A DNA stretch of 64,000 bases from Enterovibrio sp. JCM 19048 (lineage in GTDB: Bacteria > Pseudomonadota > Gammaproteobacteria > Enterobacterales > Vibrionaceae), in assembly GCA_001310415.1 (NCBI GenBank), contig BAXE01000024.1, positions 1 to 64,000 of the forward strand. The letters are read 5' to 3'. The notes under the pieces were generated by a model. That model had not been told where the DNA came from. It saw only the letters and a list, made by a program, of their open reading frames with translations, and made no database searches. Position numbers and translations under genes: made by a program. Of this stretch, positions 48,476-59,043 are shown piece by piece; position 1 is the stretch's first letter, and each line of letters starts with the position of its first letter.

Positions 48476-49005
48476 TTAGAAGGGACTTTCTTTGTTAAGT
48501 TCGTTGCAGATTTCGACAATGGCGAGGGAGAGACCAGAGGCAATCATTTGCTGCTGGCGTTTAAGTTGGAGCTGGTAAAACTCCAAATCCACGTCATCGT
48601 CCGGTTGCATTACTTCAAGTTTGACCATGCCCATTTTTCCACCAGATTCAGGTTCTTAATCGCACTGATGATAAAAGGGTCGGTGAAGGTGTATTCTTCG
48701 CCATCGCTGTTGAGCTGGTTGCGAAGCTTGATGATGTCGTTGATGTCTTGATAAATCGGGTCTGGCAAGACGCCAAGGCCATAAAGCAGTTTGAGACGGA
48801 CGGAAAGATCGCCCAACGGGCCCGTAGAATCGAGAAGGGGGCCCACGACGGATTTCACCGCGAAATCGTCTTTGCGGAAAATGCGTTGGATCAGCTGATC
48901 AATCGCATCGTTAAAAACGTCAACCGAGGCAATAAAGAACCCTCGCACAGTCGGTGCGGCGTTCAACTTTTCCAATATGAGTGTTTCGTTTACCGGCGCT
49001 ACCAT
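48476..49005 (-). CDS. mtlR: mannitol operon repressor MtlR
   Basis: About 176 aa after repair. LEKLNAAPTVRGFFIASVDV, DQLIQRIFRKDDF, LLDSTGPLGDLSVRLKLLYG and DIIKLRNQLNSDGEEYTFTD are hallmarks of MtlR, the helical repressor of the mtl operon. A lost A in a run near 48640 changes the end; the repaired tail reads VEKMGMVKLEVMQPDDDVDL and ends NELNKESPF. MtlR has no obvious helix-turn-helix and may act by binding other proteins. It is the third gene of mtlA-mtlD-mtlR. Confidence 0.93.
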
Positions 49006-49079
49006 TTTTGCCTTAGTTGATTTTATCTTCAGGGAGGCTTTCGCCCTCCGTTTGTGCTGCCTTCTTCAAGCAGAAGGGC

Positions 49080-50226
49080 TTATAGCTGGCTGTAGATTGA
49101 CTCAATGCTCTGCGCCTCTTTGCTGGTTTCTGCCAAGCCACAATAGTGCGCCAGCGTTTTCGTCACGCCATGTTGTTGCAAATAGTCCTGCAGTTCAGTG
49201 GCTTGCGGGTCTGTTGCATTTTTATACTTCAGGGCTGCCGCAATCCCTTTGAGCAGGGCGTCATTTGCTGTGCCGTACTCGATTGTACCGAGTAACGGTC
49301 TGATTAATCTATCATTCTTACCCAGTTTTCTGATGGGTTCGCGCCCAACGCGTGAAACTTCATCAATCAGATACGGGTTAGCAAAGCGTTCAATGATCTT
49401 GTCGATATAGGCGTAGTGCGCATCTCGGTCAAAACCATAACGCTGGATCAGCACTTCGCCGCTTTCCATCATCGCTTGCATCACATCGGTGCGGATCACC
49501 GGGTCACCAATGGCTTCACGAATGGTGCGATATCCTGCCAGACAACCCAGATAGGCGGTAATGCAATGTCCGGTATTGAGCGTGAAAAGCTTGCGCTCTA
49601 CGTAGGCCATCAGGTTACTGGTGCGCTCCATGCCGTTAATGGCAGGGATTTCACCTTTGAATTGCTGGTCATCCACAATCCATTCGCTGAAGCTTTCTAC
49701 CGTTACTTCAAGTGGGTCTCGTTCGCCGCATCCATTGGGGGAACAATACGGTCTACGGCGGAATCGACGAACCCGACTAGCGTATCAGCTTGGCCTGCTC
49801 ATCTTCGGTAAGATGCTTGTAAACCTCGGCTTTGAGGTGCGTGCTGCCGCGCACCATGTTCTCACAGGCAATGATGTTCAGTGACGCTTCATTACCCTGT
49901 TCAAAACGTTTTTGCAGCCCCTGCGCGATGGTGCGCGCAATTTTATCCAGTACGTTAGGGCCAACAGCGGTAGTCACCAAATCCGTGGTGGCGATGCGCT
50001 CAATCACGTCTTCACTGAGGGCATTCACCGCGGAAATGTGGCGGACTTCATCCACGGTACTTTCCGTCCCGACCACCCGCACTTTGTATTTCTGTTCATG
50101 GCTCAACTGGTCAATCAGTGGGTCGTTAACGTCGGCAAATGTGACGGCAACGTCTGAATCTGCCAGTAATTTACCGATAAAACCGCGGCCGATATTGCCT
50201 GCGCCAAAATGGACAGCTTTTTTCAT
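49080..50226 (-). CDS. mtlD: mannitol-1-phosphate 5-dehydrogenase
   Basis: 382 aa after repair, exactly the E. coli length. [20 protein letters not shown] is the NAD-binding Rossmann start; [39 protein letters not shown] and [20 protein letters not shown]-like [18 protein letters not shown] are MtlD motifs with the Lys and Asn/His active-site residues. Two lost bases near 49790 and 49712 break it ([34 protein letters not shown]). It oxidises mannitol-1-phosphate to fructose-6-phosphate. GAGGA 7 bp before ATG 50226 favours this start over 50229. Confidence 0.95.
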
Positions 50227-50290
50227 CATCTATTCCTCACCAACTTTGTTAGGTGGAGCCAGAAACACTCTGGCTCCAATCTTCCGGGGC

Positions 50291-52235
50291 TTATGCGGCC
50301 TCGGTCGCAGACAGAATTTCCAGAACTTCATCGATGCTTCCCGTGGAGGCGAGGCGGTCAATGGCGTCTGGGTCGTCCAGCGCGTTGGTGATGGCGGTGA
50401 TGACCTGAATGTGCTCGTCGTTTTTGGCGGCAATGCCGATAACCAGTTTTGCAACGTCGTCATCGTCTTCGGTGAACTGCACGCCTGCTGGGTATTGGCA
50501 GATCACGATGCCGGTTTTCTTCACTTTGTCTTTTGCTTCAATGGTGCCGTGCGGAACCGCGATGGATTCACCCAGGTAGGTGGAAACCAGCTTTTCACGT
50601 TCAAACATGGCATCAACGTATTCTGGCTCTACGTAGCCCAGCGCCACCAGTTGTTCACCGGCGTAGCGGATTGCATCCTGTTTGTTGCCAGCTTGCAGGC
50701 CAAGGTGAACGTTTTTGCGGTCTAGCTGGAATACCGGCGTTGGTTTTGGTTCCAGTGACTCGTCATTCGCTGCCAACAGTGGCTTTTTAATGTACTCAGG
50801 GTCGTTAGCAGCCTTTGGGCCTTGCGCTGCCAAAAGTTGGGCAACCAGCGAGCTGTAAACTTCGCCGTCGAGGAAGTTTTTCAGCGAAATGTGGTGCGCA
50901 TGCTCAGCGTGTTTGCGGGCACGGTCAGTCAGGTCTGAGTGGGTGATAACGATATCAACGTCCTGTGGCAGGTTGTTGATAGCCACATTGGTCACTTTGA
51001 TGTCTAACCCAGCATCCTGCACTTTTTTGCGCAGCAGGCCTGCACCCATGGCGCTTGAGCCCATACCGGCGTCACACGCTACGATGATGCTTTTCACGTT
51101 CGCCATGTCGATGCGGTTGTTTTGCTTTTCCGCCACCATGCCTTTTGAGGCGGCTTTCATGTCTTTCATTTGCGAGGTGGCTTTGGTCAGCGCATCGCCG
51201 TCGCCTTCTTCATCTTCTGTGCGTTGTGCTTTCAGCAGCAGGGAAGCGACGAAGAATGACACGCCGGTTGCACCTGCGACAGAGAGCAGCACACCCACCA
51301 GAGAGCTTTTCGGAGTCATCAGCAGGATAGCGAAGATAGAGCCGGAGATGCTGGAGAGACCAGACCTGCGTTAAAGAGAGTCAGGATAAACACGCCAGTC
51401 ATACCGCCTGCGATGGTTGCCAGCAGAAGGCGCGGGTTCATCAGCACGTAAGGGAAGTAGATTTCGTGGATACCACCGAAGATCTGGATGATAGACGCGC
51501 CACCGGCAGTTTGTTTCGCGGTGCCTTTACCGAAGAACATGTACGCCAGCAGTACACCAAGACCTGGGCCCGGGTTCGCTTCAATCAGGAAGAAGATGGA
51601 TTTGCCGGTTTCCGCTGCCTGTTGGATACCCAGTGGCGAGAAGATGCGTGGTTGATCGCGTTGTTCAGGAACAGGATTTTCGCGGGTTCAACAAGGATAG
51701 AGGTCAATGGCAGCAAGTGCGCTTCAACCAGGAAGTTAACGCCGGAAGCCAGCACGTTGGAGACGATTTTGACAAATGGGCCAATCAGGAAGAAGGCAAC
51801 AATCGCACACAACATACCGATGATGCCGGAGGAGAAGTTGTTAACCAGCATCTCGAAGCCGCTTTTAACGCGACCTTCCATGTACTTGTCGAAGGTTTTG
51901 ATGGCAAGGCCACCCATTGGGCCAACAATCATGGCACCCATAAACATAGGAATGTCGGAGCCGACAATCACACCCATGGTGGTGACTGCACCCACAACCG
52001 CGCCACGCTCGCCGCCAACAAGGCGTCCGCCGGTGTAACCGATAAGCAGTGGCAACAGGTAAGTGATCATAGGGCCAACCAGTGCTGCCAGCGTTTCGTT
52101 AGGCCACCAACCGGTTGGAATGAAAAGGGCTGTGATTATCCCCCAGGCGATAAACGCGCCAATGTTGGGCATAACCATATTTGAGAGAAACCGACCAAAA
52201 TTTTGTACTTTGATCTTCGCATCTGGTGATATCAT
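50291..52235 (-). CDS. mtlA: mannitol PTS permease IICBA
   Basis: About 648 aa after repair. The IIC membrane domain ([60 protein letters not shown]), the IIB domain with phosphocysteine in [20 protein letters not shown], and the IIA domain with phosphohistidine in [13 protein letters not shown] are all in order. Two lost G residues, near 51650 ([20 protein letters not shown]) and 51350 ([12 protein letters not shown]), break it. It takes up mannitol and phosphorylates it to mannitol-1-phosphate for MtlD. First gene of the operon; promoter region rich in CRP-like sites. Confidence 0.96.
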
Positions 52236-52600
52236 AAGTGTACCCGTCTGAAGTTTCTTTAGATTCGTGTGGAGCGGTTCGCCAAAACCGCCGTTTGTTT
52301 GAGTTCAATTACAAATTACCACACTCTTTTCTAAAGGCATTGATGACGGGTTTTTTGTGATCTGAATCACTTAAATCTCACGCTTCCCGCCGCAAAAAGT
52401 GAGAGCAATCCCACATTTCTCATGTAGTTTTCTTTCAAACTGCAACAATCTTAAAAGTCAATTCTTTTCTGTTAATTTAAGTTTGCTCAATGTCACGAAT
52501 TTGTAATTAGTGATCGTGATATTTATTGTGATTGCGATCACTAATTTGCTCAATTGTCGCCTTTGCCGAAAATTTAAAGTGATTTAGATCACTCTAAATT
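52236..52600 (-). promoter_or_regulatory. mtlA leader and CRP-like site array
   Basis: Three good CRP-like sites are read directly: TGTGA-tctgaa-TCACT (52356-52371), TGTGA-ttgcga-TCACT (52527-52542) and AGTGA-tttaga-TCACT (52578-52593). A weaker one, AGTGA-gagcaa-TCCCA, lies near 52398. E. coli mtlA also has a multi-site CRP array. In the leader a hairpin GCGGTT-cgccaa-AACCGC (52274-52291) precedes the mtlA start by about 40 bp; V. cholerae has the antisense sRNA MtlS over this part of the locus, so a homologue is possible. The remainder to 52812 shows no gene. Confidence 0.7.
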
Positions 52601-52812
52601 TGTTATTTGTCGAGGCGAATTAATTGACCTCGCTCGCACTGTGCTTTTGTGTAATTTTTTGTACATGACAGGAGTGTGATCAGGCACGTTCTTTTTGCAG
52701 CACATCGCAACCGTGAAAGTGTGCCTTTGAATCTGTTTGAAACGTGCTTTTTGAGACCTTTTATTCCAGTGCGTTCTGCTATGCTGGCAAAAATGATGGC
52801 TGGAGTCCTTAC

Positions 52813-53076
52813 ATGAAAAAAATCAAACACGAAGCACAGTTGCTGAAGAAGGCACTGAGTATTGGTGAGCAGTATGCGAAAAAACGTGGCTTTGCGACTT
52901 TTGATGAAGGGACATCCAACAAGGTGAAAATTGAATGTATTTATCGCCTGTTGGTAGAGGACAAGGTACTGACTCCATTAGCGTCTGATAAGGAGGATGG
53001 GCCAAACATGAAACACAAACTGGTACTTTGGATTCATAAGCAGTTGCCGGAAGGGCATCCATTGCTTCAGGACTGA
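52813..53076 (+). CDS. DUF5062 family protein
   Basis: 87 aa from ATG 52813, which follows GGAG at 7 bp. MKKIKHEAQLLKKALSIGEQ, YAKKRGFATFDEGTSNKVKI and LVEDKVLTPLASDKEDGPNM match the small DUF5062 proteins of Vibrio. Helical and soluble; function unknown. It is divergent from mtlA and followed by the DUF3429 gene with 54 bp between, probably one transcript. Confidence 0.82.
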   Translation: MKKIKHEAQLLKKALSIGEQYAKKRGFATFDEGTSNKVKIECIYRLLVEDKVLTPLASDKEDGPNMKHKLVLWIHKQLPEGHPLLQD

Positions 53077-53130
53077 TCAATTCCCACACCGGTCGCGTAC
53101 CGGGAACAAACGAATACAGCGAGTTGAACT

Positions 53131-53593
53131 ATGAAAAAACTGCGTTGATTTACGGTTGTCTGGGTCTTATCCCTTTTATTGCGTTTGGTGTTTTACTGCC
53201 GCTTTGGCGGATGATTGGCATCACGGCTTGCTTTATGCCTTCAATAATTACAGCGCCATGATTCTGGCTTTCCTTTCGGGTGCGGTGTGGGGCATGACGA
53301 TCAGCGGTGCCAAACCGGACAAATCCACAAATGGCCTGACCGTGGGGATTGTCTTTTCGCTGGTGGCCGTGGCTTCGTTAATGATGCCGCTGCCTTATTC
53401 GCTGTATCTGCTTATCGTGGCGTTTGTGGTGCTGTTGATTCTGGAAGTGGTACTGATGTTCAAGGGCATCTACCCTTTCTGGTACACCCTGATGCGGGCA
53501 GCGTTGACAGCAGTCGTGGTGATTTGTCACCTGTTTGTCCTTTACTGGCTGAACGACCTTACCACCTTCGGTATGCCGGTCGACCATATATAA
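53131..53593 (+). CDS. DUF3429 membrane protein
   Basis: About 154 aa after repair. LIYGCLGLIPFIAFGVLLPL, WADDWHHGLLYAFNNYSAMI, LAFLSGAVWGMTISG and four to five helices match DUF3429. Two losses split it: an A in the first codons (MKKTALIYG) and a G near 53207 (LPLWADDWHHG). DUF3429 proteins are small inner-membrane proteins of unknown function. A strong terminator follows. Confidence 0.82.
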
Positions 53594-53610
53594 CGTCGAC
53601 GCCTGAAACG

Positions 53611-53636
53611 AAAAAACTCCCCGCGGGGAGTTTTTT
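53611..53636. terminator. bidirectional terminator
   Basis: AAAAAACTCCCC-gc-GGGGAGTTTTTT, a perfect hairpin between convergent genes. Confidence 0.9.
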
Positions 53637-53637
53637 A

Positions 53638-53910
53638 TTAATCGTCCAAATCATCCTGCCACGGCATTTCCGGCAGCATATCCAGATGTTCTTCGTAACG
53701 TTTCAGGTTGAACTCACCTTCGCCTTTTGCAACGTCATAAATCTCGACCATCAGCGCACAGGCAATGTACTCAAGCGCTTCTTCCTGCGTTGAACCTGTC
53801 ATACGCAAGCGCATCAGCGTCTCTTTCACTTTCTTCGGGTTATTGTCTTCCAGTTGGTTCTCTACGATTTCGATGAGATTTTCACTGGTCAGGATATCGT
53901 CGTCATTCAT
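53638..53910 (-). CDS. small acidic hypothetical protein
   Basis: 90 aa, intact, strongly acidic. MNDDDILTSENLIEIVENQL and LRMTGSTQEEALEYIACALM look like a helical protein, with a tail PEMPWQDDLDD. Codon use matches its neighbours and it ends at a terminator, so it is a real gene. No family is recognised. It is divergent from fumC. Confidence 0.68.
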   Translation of the reverse strand: MNDDDILTSENLIEIVENQLEDNNPKKVKETLMRLRMTGSTQEEALEYIACALMVEIYDVAKGEGEFNLKRYEEHLDMLPEMPWQDDLDD

Positions 53911-54043
53911 TGCTCTGAGCCTTGCGTTTGCATGGAAATATGCGCGTTATGGTACGGCATCTTACCTACTACGCGCCACTGAGACAGCGCAATTTTATTT
54001 TCAAGTACATACTCATGTAGTAGCTCAGCAAATGGATCAGCGG

Positions 54044-55428
54044 ATGAAAAACGAAACAACACGGATTGAAAAGGACAGCATGGGCGAAGTGGCTGTGCCA
54101 CATCATATGTTGTACCAAGCGCAAACCCAGCGTGCCGTAAATAACTTCTCTGTCAGTGGCCGTCCTATGCCAGCCCCCTTTATTCGTGCGCTGGCGATGG
54201 TGAAATACTGCGCCGCCAGCGTCAACACCAGCCTTGATTTGCTCGACCCCCAAATAGCACTGGCGATCACTGAAAGTTGCGATGAGGTGATTGGCGGCGA
54301 TTATCTCGCCCACTTCCCGGTCGATGTCTACCAGACGGGCTCCGGTACCAGCTCCAACATGAACATGAATGAGGTGATTGCGACGCTGGCGTCCAGCAAG
54401 TGTGGTGCGACTGTCAGCCCGAATGATCATGTCAATATGAGCCAGAGCAGCAATGATTCGGTGCCCACCGCAATCCAAATCAGCGCTGTGCTGGAATGCG
54501 AAACCCGGCTGCTTCCCGCGATTGAAGTATTGATGGAAACCTTGCGCCGGAAAGAAGGTGAGGTAGGCCACATCGTAAAAACGGGGCGTACCCATTTAAT
54601 GGATGCAATGCCAGTCACGTTCGGTCAGGAATTAGAAGCGTGGCGACGCCAGTTTGAGGCTTGCTCGCTGGGAATCACTTATAGCTTCATGGGCTGAAAA
54701 AGCTGGCGCAGGGCGGCACGGCAGTCGGGACGGGTATTAACGCCCATCCACAGTTTGCTTCTCTATTCGCGACCGAGATTTCCGCCCTGACCGGCATCAG
54801 TTTTGAAGCCAACCCGCATCCGTTCAATGCCATGGGCAGTCAGGATGCGGTGCTGGCGTTATCTGGGCAGCTGAGAAACCTGGCAGTAGCTGATGAAAAT
54901 CAGCAATGATTTGCGTTGGATGAACTCCGGGCCGTTGGCGGGGCTGGGGGAGATTGAACTGGAAGGGTTGCAACCGGGTTCGTCAATTATGCCGGGAAAA
55001 GTGAACCCGGTTATTCCTGAGTCGACGGCGATGATTGCCGCACAGGTGATGGGCAATGACGCCACCATCGGTATTGCGGCGCAATCCGGTAACTTTGAGC
55101 TGAACGTGATGCTGCCGCTGCTTGCAGACAAACTTCTCGAAAGCATTAACCTGCTCAGCAATGGACTGGTGATGCTGGCTGAAAAAGCAGTTTCCAGCTT
55201 CACGTCCGGGAAGACAGGGTTCAGGATGCTCTGGCGCGTAACCCGATTCTGGTGACGGCGCTCAACCCAGTGATTGGTTATCTGGAAGCAGCGAGAATCG
55301 CCAAAAAAGCTTATGCAGAAAACCGCGCCATCATTGATGTGGCGGAGGAAGAAACGGATATTCCCCGCGCTAAACTGGAAGCCCTGTTAAACCCTGGGCT
55401 GCTGACCCAGGGCGGCATTGCAGAATAA
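54044..55428 (+). CDS. fumC: class II fumarate hydratase
   Basis: About 462 aa after repair, the usual length. [13 protein letters not shown] is the class II start; [57 protein letters not shown] and the signature [12 protein letters not shown] are all present, the catalytic Ser being in that loop. It interconverts fumarate and malate and does not need iron. Three breaks lie near 54692 (GLKKLAQGG), 54888 ([12 protein letters not shown], two bases) and 55200 ([12 protein letters not shown]). The start is ATG 54044, but in-frame ATG 54032 is possible. A class II enzyme serves when iron is low or oxidants are high. Confidence 0.95.
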
Positions 55429-55434
55429 ATGAAT

Positions 55435-56808
55435 CTAGCCGATCAGGGTGCGGTTTCGCCCCTGTTCCTTGGCCAGATAGAGCAAGCTGTCGGCACGCCC
55501 CATCAGGGCATCTTTTGATTCTTTGGGTTGGTATACCGCTGCGCCGATACTGAGGGTGACCGTTATATCGATCTCCCCAAAATGGAATACGTGTTTTTCA
55601 CACTCCATCCTCAGTCTTTCAAGCGCGCGTTCAGCCTGCAGCTTATTTCCCCCGGGGAAGATAATGGCAAATTCCTCGCCGCCAACCCGGGCAACAATAT
55701 CTGAATCTCTTACCGCGTCCTGCATCAGCACTGCGATTTGTGCCAGCACTCTGTCACCGGTGGCATGACCATAGTTGTCGTTTACGGACTTAAAGTGGTC
55801 GACGTCAATCATAGCTACCACCAGTCTCTGATCCCCGATTTCTGTATGGTGGAAGATCCTGGCGAGTTCAGGGAAAAAGGCGTAGCGGTTGGGCAGGCCG
55901 GTGAGTTGGTCGGTACGTGCCTTGGACTGCCAGATATCCCGTGAGCGGGAAACCATGTGCAATCGCCTGACATGCAAACCGATGGAAAGTGGTGTGATGA
56001 TACTGACCAATACAAAGGTAAGCAGAGAAGTGTGTCCTTCCAGTTTATCGGGCAGATCAAACGGGCCCAGATTGTAGGGCGCAATAAAGGAAACAATCAG
56101 CCCATACCAAACAGCGCCGCCAGTGCCGCCAGTTCTTCGCCTCTAAATGCCAATAACACCGGGATTATGGGCCGACAAAGATAAGGCCGGGAATAAACAC
56201 AAACGCCATAAACGTCAGCAGCAAATAAAGTGCAATGAGTAACAGGCCCCGTGCTGAGAAATACTGCAGCGGTTTTTCTGTCGCAATCCAGAGGTGATAA
56301 AAGGCACAACCAATAGAATACTGAGCGTGTATGTAGAGGTCAGCTCATAGACATCATATAGGTAGCCGTCGATACCGTTGTAGAAGCCGTAAAGCGAATC
56401 AGAGGCGGCGATCAAGGCAAACAGTAAACCGGGGAAAATGCCGATCAGGAGAACAAACTGAATGAGGTTTTCGAACTTGAGGCCGCCGGGGTTAAACAGT
56501 TGGCGCCAAAGGAAGGCGGAAAGATAGCTGGCAAAAGGCACCAATGCTCCGGTGATGAAAGCGGGCAGGAGCGGCATATCCGATTCCCAGCGGTAGATTG
56601 CGGCGGTGTAGGCAATGGAAGAGGCGACAATCAACGTAGACAGGGCACGCTTGCCACCATAGAGGCAGCCTATCATGCCTATGCCGGATGCGACGCTGAT
56701 TTGGACGATATTGGTTTCATGGAAGCTGAACGGTGCAGATCCCAGATAGGAAACCAGAAAATACAAAGTAACGAGTGCAGTTATCCAGAGGTTAGAACCA
56801 CGAACCAT
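55435..56808 (-). CDS. MASE1-type membrane diguanylate cyclase
   Basis: About 458 aa after repair. The first 300 residues are a MASE1-like domain with many helices (TALVTLYFLVSYLGSA, RALSTLIVASSIAYTAAIYR, GALVPFASYLSAFLWRQLF, LIQFVLLIGIFPGLLFALI). The cyclase domain has RTDQLTGLPNRYAFFPEL, DVDHFKSVNDNYGH and the active RVGGEEFAIIF, with RDSD at the right distance for product inhibition. Three lost bases between 56090 and 56270 disrupt the last helices. I start at ATG 56808, though GGAGG is 11 bp away. It converges on fumC with 6 bp between stops. Confidence 0.87.
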
Positions 56809-56837
56809 ACGTTGGTAAACCTCCAATTATTTTTAGA

Positions 56838-56996
56838 TTGAACACATTTATCTCCCAAGTATTGTGTTGGCGGGTACAAAATTCACGAAATAGGGGGAAT
56901 TTGTTTGCTGTCAGACGGGGTTTGTCGGGGTTGTCATACAACGATGAGGAAAAGGCCAGCAGTCATTATGTCGGGTGCACAGGCACCCGACTTTTT
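56838..56996 (+). ncRNA. candidate small RNA with its own promoter and terminator
   Basis: GTCGGGTG-cacagg-CACCCGAC followed by TTTTT (56970-56996) is a strong plus-strand intrinsic terminator, yet no plus-strand gene precedes it. About 130 bp upstream, TTGAAC (56838-56843) and TATTGT (56860-56865) with a 16-bp spacer resemble a sigma70 promoter. Together they predict an RNA of about 125 nt starting near 56872. Both flanking genes (msrB, cyclase) are on the other strand. No sequence homology is claimed. Confidence 0.4.
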
Positions 56997-57001
56997 AGTG
57001 G

Positions 57002-57443
57002 CTATTTCTGTTTAGCCAGCGCGATAGCGTTAATGCAGTAACGCAGTTTTGTGGGTAGCGGCCCGTCAGGAAAAACATGTCCCAGGTGGGCGTCACACAC
57101 ATTGCAGGTCACTTCCACGCGCGTCATGCCGTGGGAAATATCCATGTTGTAGGCGACAACGTTATCTTCCAATGGTGCAGTAAACGATGGCCAACCTGTC
57201 CCTGAATCAAACTTTTCCTGTGCGTTGAAAAGAGATGTATGGCAACAGACGCAGCATAAATGCCGGGCTCAAAAAGCGCACACATTTCAGAGCTGAAAGG
57301 ACGCTCGGTACCGTGCTTGCGCGTCACGTAAAATTCTTCGCTGCTCAGCTCGGCCTGCCATTGCGCCTCAGATTTTTCAACCCGACGCGGAGTTCAGGGT
57401 TACCTTTTTTGGCTGTATTCAGAACAGTTTCCCAGTTAAGCAT
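57002..57443 (-). CDS. msrB: peptide-methionine (R)-S-oxide reductase MsrB
   Basis: About 147 aa after repair. [20 protein letters not shown], the zinc cysteines (CVCC and [16 protein letters not shown]), [15 protein letters not shown] and the catalytic RYCINA are complete in the repaired frames. It repairs the R-epimer of methionine sulfoxide in proteins. Two losses break it, near 57385 ([16 protein letters not shown]) and 57253 (YACVCC). Start ATG 57443. It is a single gene with the candidate RNA just downstream on the other strand. Confidence 0.93.
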
Positions 57444-57594
57444 GGTGTTCACCTTATAGTTATTAACATCGACCAGTGACCAATTTGTCTCCAGCGGGGT
57501 AATTGACCGACCAACCTTGGTTTCCCTTTCACTGTCTTTTCATGATTAAGCTAACTATCGGGAACTCATACAGTTTCTGTACTAAGGTTGAGGC

Positions 57595-58248
57595 ATGAGA
57601 TTGCAAAACTTCTGCCAAAACAGACATTCTGATTTTTCACCGGGACGTGTTCTCCGCGCACTGCGAGGTGGCGTGCTGTTGTTGTGCCTGACTATTGTGG
57701 TGGGTTGTTCACGTTCCGGATCAGGATCTGATACGCCATCGGATATGTCTGAGATCAATGCCGATCAGGTGTTGTTGGTGGGATCCATCTCCCGCCTGAA
57801 AGCCGTCACGGCTTCAGCGCTGAAAGAAGAAACGGACAACTTCATCCCTTTTGACCGTGAACGGGTGCTGCTTTGGCTGAAACCGTTGAAGCAGCAAGCC
57901 AAGGATGGGGAGCGTCTGGGGCTTTTGGTAGACTGGGGGCGCGCATACTATTTTGCGGTACCCAAAACCTCCATGCGGCTGACTGAACTGGAAAGGGCGT
58001 TTTACGAGGATGAAACGCTGCAATACCGCCCCTTGGGCTTACCTGAGCCGATGCGGTATCTGGTGCGGGTGGATGACAGGGTGGTCTACATCGGCCATTT
58101 GCGTCTGTATGTGAATGAGTTTGATGATGTGGTGGCAGTGGAAGTCGTGGACGATGCCAAGTCTGCAAAACAGACCATTGAAACGCAGTTTGGCGAAGGC
58201 TTGAGATTCCGGGTTTCCCTGCTTACTCCTGAAGAATATTTACGCTGA
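57595..58248 (+). CDS. lipoprotein of unknown function
   Basis: 217 aa, intact. VLLLCLTIVVGCSRSGSGSD is a lipoprotein signal with lipobox VVGC; the start is ATG 57595, giving a rather long N-region with several basic residues. The mature part (LLVDWGRAYYFAVPKTS, LVRVDDRVVYIGHLRLYVNE, VVAVEVVDDAKSAKQ) looks like a small mixed alpha/beta domain. There is no known family. It precedes an HAD phosphatase on the same strand by 82 bp. Confidence 0.72.
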   Translation: MRLQNFCQNRHSDFSPGRVLRALRGGVLLLCLTIVVGCSRSGSGSDTPSDMSEINADQVLLVGSISRLKAVTASALKEETDNFIPFDRERVLLWLKPLKQQAKDGERLGLLVDWGRAYYFAVPKTSMRLTELERAFYEDETLQYRPLGLPEPMRYLVRVDDRVVYIGHLRLYVNEFDDVVAVEVVDDAKSAKQTIETQFGEGLRFRVSLLTPEEYLR

Positions 58249-58330
58249 CGTCCCACTTCGCAGGGATGTGTCATGAAACTGCGGTAATGCTGTGACAAGA
58301 TACGTCTTTCACCTGTGGAAAGGACATCCC

Positions 58331-58990
58331 ATGGCTTCACACCTCGCCGTATTTGACCTTGATGAAACGCTTGTCGCGGGTGATTCAATGTCGCGCTGGC
58401 ACCAATATTTGGCTGATAAAGGATTTGCCGATTCTTCGTTTGTCACCCGTGATATCGAATACATGCATGATTACACCGCCGGTACTCTCAATCTGGATGA
58501 CTACCTCGCATTCAGTCTCTCACCCTTATCTACCCACTCATACAAAGATGTGAAAACGCTGGCGTCACATTGTGTGAAAAGCCGTATGCTTCAGCATGTT
58601 TTCCCCCAGGCCCGTGAGCGCATTGCCGAGTTGAAAAAGGAAAAAGCCACGGTTGTGATTATCTCTGCGTCACTGTCGTTTCTGGTGATTCCGCTGGCAA
58701 AACAGCTGGGGGCCGATTTTGCTATGGGTATCGATTTGGTGGTCGAGAACGATCATTTCCAGCCTGTAACGGATGGGATCCCAACGTTCAGGGAAGGCAA
58801 AGTGCAGCGGCTGGCACAGTGGATAGCCGCACAACCCCATGATTTTGACCACGTCAGTTTTTACACAGACTCTATCAATGATCTGCCGATGTGCCTGTTT
58901 GCCGATGAAGTGCTGGTGGTAAACCCTTGTCCGCAGCTTTTCAAAAAAGCGGGGGAGTACCAGTGGCCTGTACTGCGTTGGGGGCGATAG
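58331..58990 (+). CDS. HAD-superfamily IB phosphatase (SerB-like)
   Basis: 219 aa, intact. The three HAD motifs are clear: HLAVFDLDETLVAGDS (nucleophile Asp, DxDxT-type), VVIISASLSFL and SFYTDSINDLPM (DSxxD), with TFREGKVQRLAQW supplying the Lys. This is the HAD-IB type, close to SerB and YfhB-like phosphatases with a helical cap. The substrate may be a phospholipid or phosphoserine analogue; it is not known. Start ATG 58331 follows GGAAAGGA. Confidence 0.9.
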   Translation: MASHLAVFDLDETLVAGDSMSRWHQYLADKGFADSSFVTRDIEYMHDYTAGTLNLDDYLAFSLSPLSTHSYKDVKTLASHCVKSRMLQHVFPQARERIAELKKEKATVVIISASLSFLVIPLAKQLGADFAMGIDLVVENDHFQPVTDGIPTFREGKVQRLAQWIAAQPHDFDHVSFYTDSINDLPMCLFADEVLVVNPCPQLFKKAGEYQWPVLRWGR

Positions 58991-58994
58991 AAAA

Positions 58995-59022
58995 CAAAAA
59001 AGCACCCTGAGCAGGGTGCCTT
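58995..59022 (-). terminator. terminator of the 59044 gene
   Basis: GCACCCTG-ag-CAGGGTGC with an A-run to its left on the plus strand, giving a T-tract for the minus strand. Confidence 0.78.
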
Positions 59023-59043
59023 GAATTCGCGAGAGAAGCGCAA

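Noticed and set aside
49832-50725. 297-codon plus-strand frame over mtlD and mtlA
   Set aside because: It crosses two genuine genes on the other strand and has low-complexity, Ser/Arg-rich composition typical of antisense frames.
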